From positions 1 to 64,000 of the forward strand of contig JAFSAO010000011.1 of the NCBI GenBank assembly GCA_017440935.1: a stretch of DNA of 64,000 nucleotides. The letters are read 5' to 3'. This stretch comes from Opitutales bacterium (GTDB lineage: Bacteria > Verrucomicrobiota > Verrucomicrobiia > Opitutales > UBA953). Below the pieces are notes generated by a model, which was not told the origin of the DNA, searched no databases, and saw only the letters and a list, made by a program, of their open reading frames with translations. A program made the position numbers and the translations under genes. Below, piece after piece: positions 45,219 to 53,948 of this stretch (position 1 is the stretch's first letter; the number at the start of each line of letters is the position of its first letter).

Positions 45219-46850
45219 CTAAACGCCGAGCATGCCGGTGATGTTCCCGTCGGCATCGAGGTCGATGGATTCGGCGCAGGGCACTTTCGGGAGCGCGGGC
45301 ATGCGCATGATATCACCCGTGAGCGCGACGAGGAAGCCCGCGCCGGCGGCGATTTCAAAGTCGCGCACGGAAATCGTGAAGTTGCGCGGGCGACCGAGTT
45401 TGGCGGGATCGTCCGAAATCGAATTTTGAGTTTTTGCCATGCAAATCATGAGTTGAGATGCGCCGGCGTGTTCAAGAAGTTCGAGTTTCTTTTTTGCTTT
45501 GGCGGCAATTGTTACGCCGTCTGCTCCGTAAATTTCGCGTGCGATGGCGTTGAGTTTTTCTTCGACGGGAACGTCGAGCGGGTAAATCGGCACGAATTCC
45601 GGCGAGGGAATTTCGCAGGCTTCGGCGACGATTTGGGCGAGCTCGGTTGCGCCGTCTCCGCCTTCGCCGAAAACGTTTGCCACGGCGCAGGCAACGCCTT
45701 GCCCGGCGCAGAAATTTTTTACGGCGGCGAATTCTTCTTCCGTATCCGTCGGGAAACGGTTGATGGCGACAACGATCGGCCGCTTAAATTTTTTCGCGGA
45801 ATCGATGTGTGCGGCGAGGTTTTCAAGCCCGCGTTCGACGGCGGGAACGTCCGCCTCGGTGAGTTCTTTCAAACCGCGACCGCCGTGCATTTTAAGCGCA
45901 CGAATGGTGGCGACGATGACGACGGCGTCCGGCGCGAAACCTGCGGTGCGGCATTTGATGTCGAAGAATTTTTCTCCGCCCAAATCGAAAGCGAAGCCGG
46001 CTTCCGTGATGGCGTAATCGGCGTAGCTCATCGCCATTTTTGTTGCGATGACGGAATTGCAGCCTTGAGCGATGTTGGCGAAAGGTCCGCCGTGGATAAA
46101 CGCGGGAACGCCTTCCGCGCTTTGCACGAGATTCGGTTTCAGCGCTTCTTTCAAAATTGCCATGAGCGAGCCGGTAACGCCGATTTCTTCCGCAAAGACG
46201 GGTTTGTTTTCCGCGTCGAAGCCGACGACCATTTTGTTCAGGCGTGCGCGAAGATCTTCGTAGCTTTGCGCGAGGCAGAGAATTGCCATGATCTCGGAGG
46301 CGACGGTGATGTCGAAGCCCGTTTCGCGCGGCACGCCGTTCCCGCCGCAACCGACGATGACGCTACGCAGAGCGCGGTCGTTCATGTCGAGCACGCGTTT
46401 CCATGTTATGCGGCGCGAATCGAGGCGGGTGTTGCGGAAGTAGAGGCGGTTGTCAATTGCGTCCGCGAGCAGATTGTGTGCGGAAGTGATGGCGTGAAAA
46501 TCGCCCGTGAATTGCAAATTGATTTCCGTGGCGGGCTGAACGGTGCTTTTCCCGCCGCCGGTTGCGCCGCCTTTGCGCCCGAAAACGGGTCCCATGGACG
46601 GCTGGCGGAGTGCGAGCGCGGCACTTTTTCCGATTTTCTTAAAACCTTGAGCAAGCCCGATGGAAGTCGTTGTTTTGCCTTCGCCGGCAGGCGTCGGCGT
46701 GATGGCGGAAACGAGAATGAGCTTTCCGCGTTTCGGCGGATTTTTCAGCGCGGTGAGCGAGATTTTCGCTTTGTCGCGACCGTAAGGTTCGACGAATTGT
46801 TCGTCGATACCGAGTTTTTCTGCAAGGCTGAAGATAGGGATTTCTTTCAT
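45219..46850 (-). CDS. fhs: Formate--tetrahydrofolate ligase
   Basis: A 543-residue enzyme making 10-formyl-THF from formate, ATP and THF. TPTPAGEGKTTTSIGLAQG is the nucleotide loop near residue 50, followed by ALRQPSMGPVFGRKGGATGGG and the LTGDFHAITSAHNLLAD-type string, all typical. It supplies one-carbon units with glyA in the same window. yhbY lies 30 bp upstream on the same strand and may share the transcript. Confidence 0.96.
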   Translation of the reverse strand: MKEIPIFSLAEKLGIDEQFVEPYGRDKAKISLTALKNPPKRGKLILVSAITPTPAGEGKTTTSIGLAQGFKKIGKSAALALRQPSMGPVFGRKGGATGGGKSTVQPATEINLQFTGDFHAITSAHNLLADAIDNRLYFRNTRLDSRRITWKRVLDMNDRALRSVIVGCGGNGVPRETGFDITVASEIMAILCLAQSYEDLRARLNKMVVGFDAENKPVFAEEIGVTGSLMAILKEALKPNLVQSAEGVPAFIHGGPFANIAQGCNSVIATKMAMSYADYAITEAGFAFDLGGEKFFDIKCRTAGFAPDAVVIVATIRALKMHGGRGLKELTEADVPAVERGLENLAAHIDSAKKFKRPIVVAINRFPTDTEEEFAAVKNFCAGQGVACAVANVFGEGGDGATELAQIVAEACEIPSPEFVPIYPLDVPVEEKLNAIAREIYGADGVTIAAKAKKKLELLEHAGASQLMICMAKTQNSISDDPAKLGRPRNFTISVRDFEIAAGAGFLVALTGDIMRMPALPKVPCAESIDLDADGNITGMLGV

Positions 46851-46880
46851 AACGGTGAATGAAGAATTAGAAATTAGGAA

Positions 46881-47180
46881 TTAGAGCGGGGCGGGAGTGT
46901 TTTTGAAAAACGACGCGGTGCGCCCGACGTGCCCGACGCAAACGGATTGCGTTCCCGCTTCGATTTCGGCGATTTGAGCTTTCATTTCGGCGCGCCCTTC
47001 GGCGAAACGCACTTTGAGCAGCGGCTCTTTTTTGAACATGAGGTTCAGCGTTTTGAGCGTTTCCGGAACGAGCCCGTTTTTGCCGACGGAGATTTTCGCT
47101 TCGAGAAGCTGAGCCTGCCCGCGAAGCTTTTTCTTTTCCGCGCCGCTGAGCGCGAACGTGATGTCTGCGTTTTCGTCCAT
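46881..47180 (-). CDS. yhbY: YhbY/CRM-domain RNA-binding protein
   Basis: A 99-residue single CRM domain. LSGAEKKKLRGQAQLLEAKISVGKNGL is the family start with the GxxG-like KNG loop. YhbY binds pre-50S ribosomal particles. The N-terminus is set by ATG 47180; the longer frame to 47285 crosses the ruvA terminator. It precedes fhs. Confidence 0.85.
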   Translation of the reverse strand: MDENADITFALSGAEKKKLRGQAQLLEAKISVGKNGLVPETLKTLNLMFKKEPLLKVRFAEGRAEMKAQIAEIEAGTQSVCVGHVGRTASFFKNTPAPL

Positions 47181-47259
47181 AAAAAAGGGTATATTTAAAC
47201 CTTTTTCGGGCAAACTGCCAATTGGAAAAACGTTCCCGTGCTCCGCAGTAAAACGAGTC

Positions 47260-47291
47260 GAAAAGAAAAAACGCCGTGAGTTCACGGCGTT
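47260..47291 (-). terminator. ruvA terminator
   Basis: AACGCCGTGA (47270-47279) pairs perfectly with TCACGGCGTT (47282-47291) across 2 bases. On the minus strand it is followed by a T-rich run. Confidence 0.8.
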
Positions 47292-47309
47292 GTGGGAGGT
47301 TGCGCTCTC

Positions 47310-47954
47310 TTAATTGCCGAGCGCGAGGCGGACAAGTTTTTCCACGGAAGCGTCGGCTCCGGCTTTGGCGACGGCGGCGCGCACGGCTTTGTCCGCGTCG
47401 GCGAGTTTGAAACCGAGAGCCATCAACGCGGCAACGGCATCGGCTTGCGCGCTTTCGTCCGCCCCGCTTTCGGCGAACGGCGTTCCCGTGTCGATAGCCG
47501 ACGGCGAGTTGCCGGATTTTTTCGCCGTTCCCGTCGCGCTTCCGCCGACGAGGGCGACTTTGTCGCGCAGTTCAACGACGAGGCGTTCGGCGGTTTTTTT
47601 GCCGATTCCCGGGCATTGCGAGAGCAGGGCGACGTCGCTGCGCCGAATGGCGTCGCGCAAAACGGGCAGAGAAAGCCGCGAGAAAATCTTCAGCGCAATT
47701 CCGGGACCGATACCGCTGACTTTTTCGATGAGCATTTTGAAAAAGTCGCGTTCCTCCGCACTGTGAAATCCGTAGAGAGACTGTCCGTCTTCCCGGAACG
47801 TTTGTAGCGTAAACAAACGCACTTTTTCTCCGATGCGCGGTAGTTTTTCTGCGGTGGAGACAGGAATGTTTACTTCGTAGCCGACACCGGCGCACTCGAT
47901 TACGGCGCGGAAGATGGCGGCTTCGATGAGGATTCCGGAAAGCGAAACAATCAT
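47310..47954 (-). CDS. ruvA: Holliday junction branch-migration protein RuvA
   Basis: A 214-residue protein with the N-terminal OB domain (MIVSLSGILIEA...IECAGVGYEV), two helix-hairpin-helix motifs (EKVSGIGPGIALKI and SQCPGIGKKTAERLVVEL) and a C-terminal domain (AVAALMALGFKLADADKAV) that contacts RuvB. It follows leuD by 3 bp, so the two are co-translated. ruvB and ruvC are not here. Confidence 0.95.
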   Translation of the reverse strand: MIVSLSGILIEAAIFRAVIECAGVGYEVNIPVSTAEKLPRIGEKVRLFTLQTFREDGQSLYGFHSAEERDFFKMLIEKVSGIGPGIALKIFSRLSLPVLRDAIRRSDVALLSQCPGIGKKTAERLVVELRDKVALVGGSATGTAKKSGNSPSAIDTGTPFAESGADESAQADAVAALMALGFKLADADKAVRAAVAKAGADASVEKLVRLALGN

Positions 47955-47957
47955 GGT

Positions 47958-48542
47958 TTAGGCGACTTTTTTCGCGAGTGCGTTGATTTTTTCCGAGTTT
48001 TCGAGCAAGTCGGCAATCGGGTCCCAGCGTCCGTCGATGAGCGCGCGGCGCACGGCGTCGGGAAGCGTTACGGGAACGCTCTCGTTCCCGAAGCGAACGC
48101 AGAGATTTTCGATGTCGACGGTCATTTCCGCATTGGGATTTGCGGCAATCCACGCTTCGATTTTGGCAAGATTTTCGCGTGTTGCGCAAACGCAGGCGAC
48201 ACCGAGCGTGGTCGAATTTCCGAAGAAAATTTCTGCAAAACTTCCGGCAATGACGGCGCGTATGCCGCGGCGCCAGAGCGCTTGCGGCGCGTGTTCGCGG
48301 GAACTGCCGCAACCGAAATTCATGCCCGTGACGAGAATTTTTGCGTGCGGGAGCGCATTGAGCGGGTGCGGCTTGTCGGAGCCGTCGTCATTTTTGCGCT
48401 CGTCGTAAAAGGCGAATTCGCCAAGCCCGTCAAACGTGATGCTTTTCAGAAAACGCGCGGGAATGATGCGGTCGGTGTCGATATCGTCGCCGGCAACAAA
48501 CGCGGGAACGCCGGAAACGGCAGTAATTTTTTCGAGAGCCAT
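47958..48542 (-). CDS. leuD: 3-isopropylmalate dehydratase small subunit
   Basis: A 194-residue subunit of the leucine-pathway isomerase. DDIDTDRIIPARFLK and GMNFGCGSSREHAPQAL are the swivel-domain signatures that place substrate on the Fe-S cluster of LeuC. No leuC lies in the window, so the two subunits are encoded apart. It is between a small membrane protein gene (26 bp) and ruvA (3 bp). Confidence 0.93.
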   Translation of the reverse strand: MALEKITAVSGVPAFVAGDDIDTDRIIPARFLKSITFDGLGEFAFYDERKNDDGSDKPHPLNALPHAKILVTGMNFGCGSSREHAPQALWRRGIRAVIAGSFAEIFFGNSTTLGVACVCATRENLAKIEAWIAANPNAEMTVDIENLCVRFGNESVPVTLPDAVRRALIDGRWDPIADLLENSEKINALAKKVA

Positions 48543-48568
48543 TTTTGAAAAAAAAGACGGAGATAAAA

Positions 48569-48955
48569 TCAGTCGCGGTCGAAGCGGTCTTCGAGGCGTT
48601 CGATACGGCGTTCAATCCGGTCGGTTTTTTCGGAGATTTTTCGCCAATCCGTGACACAACGGTCTTCAAAACCTTTGTCGACAAAAAGTGCCGCCGTTCC
48701 CGCGAGCATGACGAGAATCGCGAGCCCGACCGCGATGTAGCTACAACGGCGTGAGAACGAGGAACCGGAAATGCAACCGATAATAAAGGCGACGAGCGCC
48801 GTCACCACACCGCCGAGCAGGAAAAGCGCTCCCGTGAGCGGAGATTCATAGCCGAAAATTGCTGCGATAAAGATGTCGACAACGGCTCCAAGCCCGAAAA
48901 CGGAGGCGAGAAAACGCGCCGGCGTGACAGATGTGTTTTTTTCTTCGTTGCTCAT
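48569..48955 (-). CDS. Small membrane protein with C-terminal coiled coil, unknown function
   Basis: A 128-residue protein with three hydrophobic segments (about 15-35, 40-62 and 70-90) and a charged heptad-like tail (ISEKTDRIERRIERLEDRFDRD). No family recognised. It heads an apparent operon with leuD and ruvA. Confidence 0.6.
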   Translation of the reverse strand: MSNEEKNTSVTPARFLASVFGLGAVVDIFIAAIFGYESPLTGALFLLGGVVTALVAFIIGCISGSSFSRRCSYIAVGLAILVMLAGTAALFVDKGFEDRCVTDWRKISEKTDRIERRIERLEDRFDRD

Positions 48956-49032
48956 ATGGCGGGAGAGGATAGCGAGTTCCCGCGCCGCGCTTCAAGCCTC
49001 AATCACGCGGTTTTCGCCAAATTTAAATCCGC

Positions 49033-50043
49033 TTAAATCAGCGCCCAGCCGAGAACAACGGCGGCGAGAGCAAAACGATACCACGCAAACGCCGCGAGAC
49101 CGTGCTTGGAAATCCAATCGACCATCCATTTTACCGAGGCAAACGCGGCGACAAAGGCGACGACCAGTCCGACGACGGAAACTTCCGCGCCGAACGATGC
49201 CAGCATCTGCGGCGCGCATTTCAGCGTTTTGTAAATTGACGCGGCGGAAAGCGTAACCAGCCCGAGCAGGAACGAAAACTCCGTTGCGCGGCGCGGCGAA
49301 AGCCCTGCGATGTAGCCGCCGACAATCGTCGCCATCGAACGGCTCATGCCCGGCCAAAGCGCAATACATTGCATCAGCCCGATGGTGAGCGATTGTTTCA
49401 CGGAAAGTTCCTGTAAGTCAGGTCCCTGCTCATCCGAGTTCCCGTCGCCTTGCACTGCCGCGCGCTTTTTTTGCCGGCGATCGACGACGAGCATCAGCAC
49501 ACCGCCGATAATCAGCGCAATTGCCACCGTTACGGGATTGAACAGATATTCTTCAATTTTGTCCGAAAAAATAAATCCGAGCCCGGCGGCGGGAACGAAA
49601 GCGACAATCAGGTTGCGCGAAAGCTGCCAGCTCGCCGCGTCGCCTCGGAAAACGCCGAAAAGCGTTCCCGTGCAACGTTTCCAATAGGCAAAAAGCACGG
49701 CGATAATCGCACCGAACTGAATGATAATCGAGTAGGCGTCGGCGGCTTCCTTGACGGTGAACGGCGAGCCGTCGCGGTCCTCGACGATTTTGCCGCTTCC
49801 GTCGCGCGAAAGAATCGGGGCATCGGAATCAAGGTGTAACGCGGCGTTGGTCAAAATCAGATGCCCCGTTGAGGAAACGGGCAAATATTCCGTCAGCCCT
49901 TCAACGACACCGAGCACGGCGGCATTTTTCGCGTCGAAAATTTCCTCGGCGGGAACGGCGTTTTCCGATGCCGGCGGGTTTGCAAACGCGGGAACGGCGG
50001 CGCAAAGCGTTAAAAACAGAAAAGCGGAAATGATTTTTTTCAT
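49033..50043 (-). CDS. uppP: Undecaprenyl-diphosphate phosphatase
   Basis: A 336-residue BacA/UppP enzyme that recycles the lipid carrier for peptidoglycan and O-antigen. The catalytic motifs are EGLTEYLPVSSTGHLIL (near residue 50) and WPGMSRSMATIVGG. It is about 60 residues longer than E. coli UppP: it begins with a cleavable-looking signal peptide (MKKIISAFLFLTLCAAVPAFA) and has a charged insertion (SRDGSGKIVEDRDGS) after motif 1. ATG 50043 begins the signal peptide. Confidence 0.92.
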   Translation of the reverse strand: MKKIISAFLFLTLCAAVPAFANPPASENAVPAEEIFDAKNAAVLGVVEGLTEYLPVSSTGHLILTNAALHLDSDAPILSRDGSGKIVEDRDGSPFTVKEAADAYSIIIQFGAIIAVLFAYWKRCTGTLFGVFRGDAASWQLSRNLIVAFVPAAGLGFIFSDKIEEYLFNPVTVAIALIIGGVLMLVVDRRQKKRAAVQGDGNSDEQGPDLQELSVKQSLTIGLMQCIALWPGMSRSMATIVGGYIAGLSPRRATEFSFLLGLVTLSAASIYKTLKCAPQMLASFGAEVSVVGLVVAFVAAFASVKWMVDWISKHGLAAFAWYRFALAAVVLGWALI

Positions 50044-50192
50044 GAAAAATTTTACGGCAGTCTGCCGAAAATCCTTTTCCCTGCCGAACAAAAAATGAGC
50101 GTCGGCGCGGCTGAGAATTTCGCCCTGCAACAAATTCGGTTTTGACGCGTTTTCCCTTATTTAAGATTCTATAAACATCAATTCTCGTTTTG

Positions 50193-51821
50193 ATGAAAAA
50201 GATATTTTTGTTGCTCCCTTTCCTCTGGGCGTCGACGGCATTTGCCGTTCAACCGGACGTTCCCGCGCAATCTTCCGAAGGAAAAAATGTTCCTGCACCC
50301 GGCGGAGTGAGCCGCGCGCGCCGGGCGTTTGAGTTGCCGGAAATCACGGCGGAAGACGTGGCGAAAGTCGTTCGCCCGGGAACTCTTTTGGAGCTGACGG
50401 ACGCGATTCCGCAGGCTTTGCGGAAAAATCTCGGACTCGCCGTCGGACGTATCGAAAAATCCATCGTCGAAGATACGCCGGACATCGCGGAAGCGGCGTT
50501 TGACCCGAAATTTTCGTTTTCCTCGACCTACGACACGACGGGAACGACTCCGTATTGGAAAAATAATAACACGCGAACGAGCAATCAGGGCTGGAACAAT
50601 TCCGTCGAACTTTCCAAAAAATTCGCCTTCGGCACGGAAGCAAAAGTTTACGGAAATTTTAATCGCGGCTACAACTTAGACGGGAACACGCCCTACACGG
50701 CGGATTCCTCAGTTTCGGCGGGCGTGAGCGTTGCGCAACCGCTTTTGAAGGGATTCGGAAAAAAAATCAATCTTGCGCCGTTGGTGATTGCCCGCCAAAA
50801 CGTTTTGAAAAGCGGTCTTTCCCTGCGGAAAACGACTCTGGATCTGATTTACGACACGGAAGTTGCGTATTGGAATCTTTCCGCGAGTTATGCGCTCGTT
50901 TCCGCGCGTCTGAGCAGTTTGCGCCACGCGGAAAGCGTGCTCGAACAGGTGCGCAAAAAACGCGAGCTCAAATCCGGGCGCGCGGCGACACTCGAAGACG
51001 TTTTGCAGGCGGAAGCGGAAGTGGCTTCCCGTCGCGTCAATCTCGTGCGCGCACGCCAATCCGTGGAAGATTGCGACGACAAAATCCGCAAGTTGCTCGG
51101 TGAAAAGGGCGACGAGGACGAAGCGCTTGTTTACCGCGTCGCAACGCTCGCGGAAACGCCGGAAAATAACGAAACGCGCTCTTTCGGCGAATGGATTTCC
51201 GCCGTTCGCGTTTTCGATATCGATTTGCAGATTCAGGAAATCGAACGGGAACAAGCACAACTCAATCGTGAAGTGGCGGAAAATGCCGACAAACCGAATC
51301 TCGATTTGATTCTCGGCGCGGAAGTCGGCGGACGCGAAAGTTCGCCCTGGGATGCCGTTCGCGGCGCTTACGGGAACGACCGCCGCGGCTACAATCTTTC
51401 GGCGGGAATTCAGTTTTCCGTCCCGATCGGATTTCGCGCGAGCGAAGCCGAACTTCGCCAAGCGATGAAGCGCCAGCAAAACGTGGAGCTCGCCACGGCG
51501 CAGGCTTTGCAAAATGCGATGTTTGACGCGCGTTCGGCGTGGCGCTCGCTCGAAGCCGCGCGGGAACGTCTTGCGGCGGCGCAGGTCGCGCTCAAAATGC
51601 AGAACGAGTCTTTTAAGGGGCAGCGCGCGCGCTATTCGCTCGGCGAAGCGACGCTGACGGACGTGCTTTCCGCGCAGGATTCGCTCGATGCCGCCCGGCT
51701 CGAAGAAATTCAGGCGCAACTCGACGTTGCCGTGGCGCGTGCCAAAACCGCTCGGCTTGACGGGCGCATTCTTTCCGAAAACGGATTTACATGGAGCGAA
51801 CTCGACGAATCCGCCGAATAA
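50193..51821 (+). CDS. TolC-family outer-membrane efflux protein
   Basis: A 542-residue protein with a signal peptide (1-19) and two long alpha-helical repeats typical of TolC channels (for example DTEVAYWNLSASYALVSARLSSL and ERLAAAQVALKMQNESFKGQRARYSLGEATLTDVL). The second contains the conserved G(E/R)xxxxDVLxAQ-type string. It opens a four-gene run: 20 bp to the adaptor gene, then ATPase and permease. Together they make a tripartite export system across both membranes. Confidence 0.85.
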   Translation: MKKIFLLLPFLWASTAFAVQPDVPAQSSEGKNVPAPGGVSRARRAFELPEITAEDVAKVVRPGTLLELTDAIPQALRKNLGLAVGRIEKSIVEDTPDIAEAAFDPKFSFSSTYDTTGTTPYWKNNNTRTSNQGWNNSVELSKKFAFGTEAKVYGNFNRGYNLDGNTPYTADSSVSAGVSVAQPLLKGFGKKINLAPLVIARQNVLKSGLSLRKTTLDLIYDTEVAYWNLSASYALVSARLSSLRHAESVLEQVRKKRELKSGRAATLEDVLQAEAEVASRRVNLVRARQSVEDCDDKIRKLLGEKGDEDEALVYRVATLAETPENNETRSFGEWISAVRVFDIDLQIQEIEREQAQLNREVAENADKPNLDLILGAEVGGRESSPWDAVRGAYGNDRRGYNLSAGIQFSVPIGFRASEAELRQAMKRQQNVELATAQALQNAMFDARSAWRSLEAARERLAAAQVALKMQNESFKGQRARYSLGEATLTDVLSAQDSLDAARLEEIQAQLDVAVARAKTARLDGRILSENGFTWSELDESAE

Positions 51822-51841
51822 AATTTAACGAAAAAAAGAAA

Positions 51842-53029
51842 ATGATTCTCCGAAAAACAATGATTTCTGCGGCGGCGTTAAGTTTGCTTGCCGTGTTGCC
51901 GTTCGCGGGAACGGGTTGCGAAAAAGTTTTGAACTCCGGCGGCGTTACCGCAAATTTGCCCGCCGTTTCCACCGTGAAGGCGGAGCGCCGCACGATTGAG
52001 GAAAACATTATCGTCAGCGGTTTTGTCGAACCCGAAACGGCGACGGAAATTAAATCCGAAATCAACGGGAAAATTATTCGCATCAACGTTGAGAACGGCG
52101 ACAGCGTTAAAAAGGACGATTTGCTTCTCGAAATCGACGCGAGCACGTATCAAACGGAGGTGGACGCCGCCGAACGCACCGAACGCCAGCGCGAACTCGA
52201 CGTGGAAAAATCCGAGCGCGATATGCGCCGCATCAAGGAACTTTTTGAAAACGATTTCGCAACGGAGCAGGATTATCTTGATTCCGTGACGTCGTTTGAA
52301 ACTGCGAAACTCCAACTCGAAGTCGTTCGCTCCTCGCTCGCCAAGGCGCGCGAAGAACTTTCAAAAACGCAAATCCGCGCTCCGCACGACGGCATGGTTT
52401 CCGACCTCGAAGTTTACGTCGGGAACGTCATTTCCGGCGCGGGTTCGTTCTCCAACGGAACGACGCTGATGAAAATCAACGACATGAAAAATCTGCGCGT
52501 CGAGGCGGATTTGAATGAAATCGAAGCGAACAAAATCGACCTCGAATCGGACGCGTATTTGTCTTTCGATTCGCTTCCGGGAACGACGTTTCACGGAAAA
52601 GTGGATTATCTTTCGCCGTTTGGCGTGCAGGATTCGGCAACGTCCACGCTCTACAAATTCCCCGTGCGCGTAAAATTCCAATCCGGAAAACGGCTGATTC
52701 GTCCGGGTATCAGCTCGAATATTTCGATTTTGGTTTCGCGTGCGGAAAATGCGGTGAGCGTTCCCGCGAGTGCGGTGTTTGTCGAAGACGATAAGCGTTT
52801 TGTTTTCGTCAAACTCGGAGAGCATCGTTTTGAACGCCGACAAATCGAAGTCGGCGTGGGCAATTTGAATTTTATCGAAATCAAAAGCGGTTTGAACGAA
52901 GGCGACGAAGTGGCGACGACGCGGCCGTCGCAGAGCGAAATCGTGGGCGGCGATTCCGGCGTTCCCGCGAAGAAAAAAGGCGAACGCGTCGAGCGTCGCG
53001 GCGGGAACGGAGCTCCGCCGCCGATGTAG
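51842..53029 (+). CDS. MacA-like periplasmic adaptor, predicted lipoprotein
   Basis: A 395-residue membrane-fusion protein. The signal peptide ends at GTGC (lipobox, Cys about residue 26). A split biotinyl-lipoyl domain (EIKSEINGKIIRINVENGDSVKKDDLL and IRAPHDGMVSDLEVYVG) encloses a helical hairpin (residues about 105-180), followed by beta-barrel and membrane-proximal domains. It links the TolC-like channel with the MacB-like pump. ATG 51842 begins the signal peptide. Confidence 0.85.
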   Translation: MILRKTMISAAALSLLAVLPFAGTGCEKVLNSGGVTANLPAVSTVKAERRTIEENIIVSGFVEPETATEIKSEINGKIIRINVENGDSVKKDDLLLEIDASTYQTEVDAAERTERQRELDVEKSERDMRRIKELFENDFATEQDYLDSVTSFETAKLQLEVVRSSLAKAREELSKTQIRAPHDGMVSDLEVYVGNVISGAGSFSNGTTLMKINDMKNLRVEADLNEIEANKIDLESDAYLSFDSLPGTTFHGKVDYLSPFGVQDSATSTLYKFPVRVKFQSGKRLIRPGISSNISILVSRAENAVSVPASAVFVEDDKRFVFVKLGEHRFERRQIEVGVGNLNFIEIKSGLNEGDEVATTRPSQSEIVGGDSGVPAKKKGERVERRGGNGAPPPM

Positions 53030-53052
53030 TTGAAAGTTTTTTGGACTCCAAG

Positions 53053-53141
53053 CATCAGGCGTCAAGCAGCGTGCTAAGATTTTTTCCGGAGGCAAAAATT
53101 TTGAAGCGGGAGCTTGATGTTTGATATCTGAGGTTTGGCGC
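53053..53141. repeat. Intergenic hairpin repeat, CATCAGG/TCAAG type (copy 2)
   Basis: It matches the element at 21176-21262: CATCAGGCGTCAAG on the left, GTGCTAAGATTTTTTCCGG in the centre and GCTTGATGTTTGATATCTGA on the right. It lies inside the efflux operon between adaptor and ATPase genes, where it may attenuate transcription. Confidence 0.65.
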
Positions 53142-53198
53142 TTTTTGAACTTTCATCTTTCAACCCTTACCCGTTCCCGTCATTACAGAAAAATCACA

Positions 53199-53927
53199 AT
53201 GAACGATAGCAACAACAGCGTTCCCGTGGTGGAACTTCGCGACGCCCGCAAAATTTACCGCATGGGCGACGAAGACGTGCACGCACTCGACGGCGTGAAC
53301 CTGCAAATCCGCGCGGGCGAATTTATTGCGATTCTCGGTCCGTCCGGCTCGGGAAAATCGACGATGATGCATATGCTCGGCTTCATGGACACGCTTACGA
53401 GTGGGAAGCTCATTTTCGAGGGCAAGGACGTTTCGGGTGTCGGCGCAGGGCTACGTGCCTGGTATCGCGCGAATCGAATCGGCTTTATTTTTCAGGCGTT
53501 TAATTTGCTCCCGCGGCTGACGGTTTTGGAAAACGTGATGCTTCCGCTCGTGTATTCCCGCGTGCCGCGAAAAGAGGCGGAAGAGCGGGCGCATCTTGCG
53601 CTTTCGCGCGTGGCGATGGAACACCGCGTAAAGCACCGCCCGTCGGAACTTTCCGGAGGTGAACGCCAGCGCGTCGCCACGGCGCGTGCTATCGTGAACA
53701 ATCCCGGGATCGTTCTCGCGGACGAACCGACGGGAAATCTCGACAGCAAAAACGTGCGGCGTTCGCTGGATTTGCTTTGTTCCCTGCGCGACGACGGTTT
53801 GCCGGTCGTCATGGTGACGCACGATCTCGGCGTGGCAAAATACGCCGGGCGCGTCGTAGAAATGCGCGACGGGCAAATCGTGCGCGATTATTTGCAGGAC
53901 GGGATTCGCGTTCCCGCGGAGATTTAA
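53199..53927 (+). CDS. ABC transporter ATPase, MacB/LolD type
   Basis: A 242-residue ATPase. Walker A is GPSGSGKST (near residue 48), the signature LSGGERQRVATARAI, Walker B IVLADEPTGNLD, and the H-loop VTHD. FQAFNLLPRLTVLENV is typical of the LolD/MacB/FtsE group. It powers the permease 21 bp downstream; in E. coli MacB these two domains are one polypeptide, here they are separate. Start ATG 53199. Confidence 0.9.
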   Translation: MNDSNNSVPVVELRDARKIYRMGDEDVHALDGVNLQIRAGEFIAILGPSGSGKSTMMHMLGFMDTLTSGKLIFEGKDVSGVGAGLRAWYRANRIGFIFQAFNLLPRLTVLENVMLPLVYSRVPRKEAEERAHLALSRVAMEHRVKHRPSELSGGERQRVATARAIVNNPGIVLADEPTGNLDSKNVRRSLDLLCSLRDDGLPVVMVTHDLGVAKYAGRVVEMRDGQIVRDYLQDGIRVPAEI

Positions 53928-53948
53928 CGCTTAATTTTTCTTTCGGAA

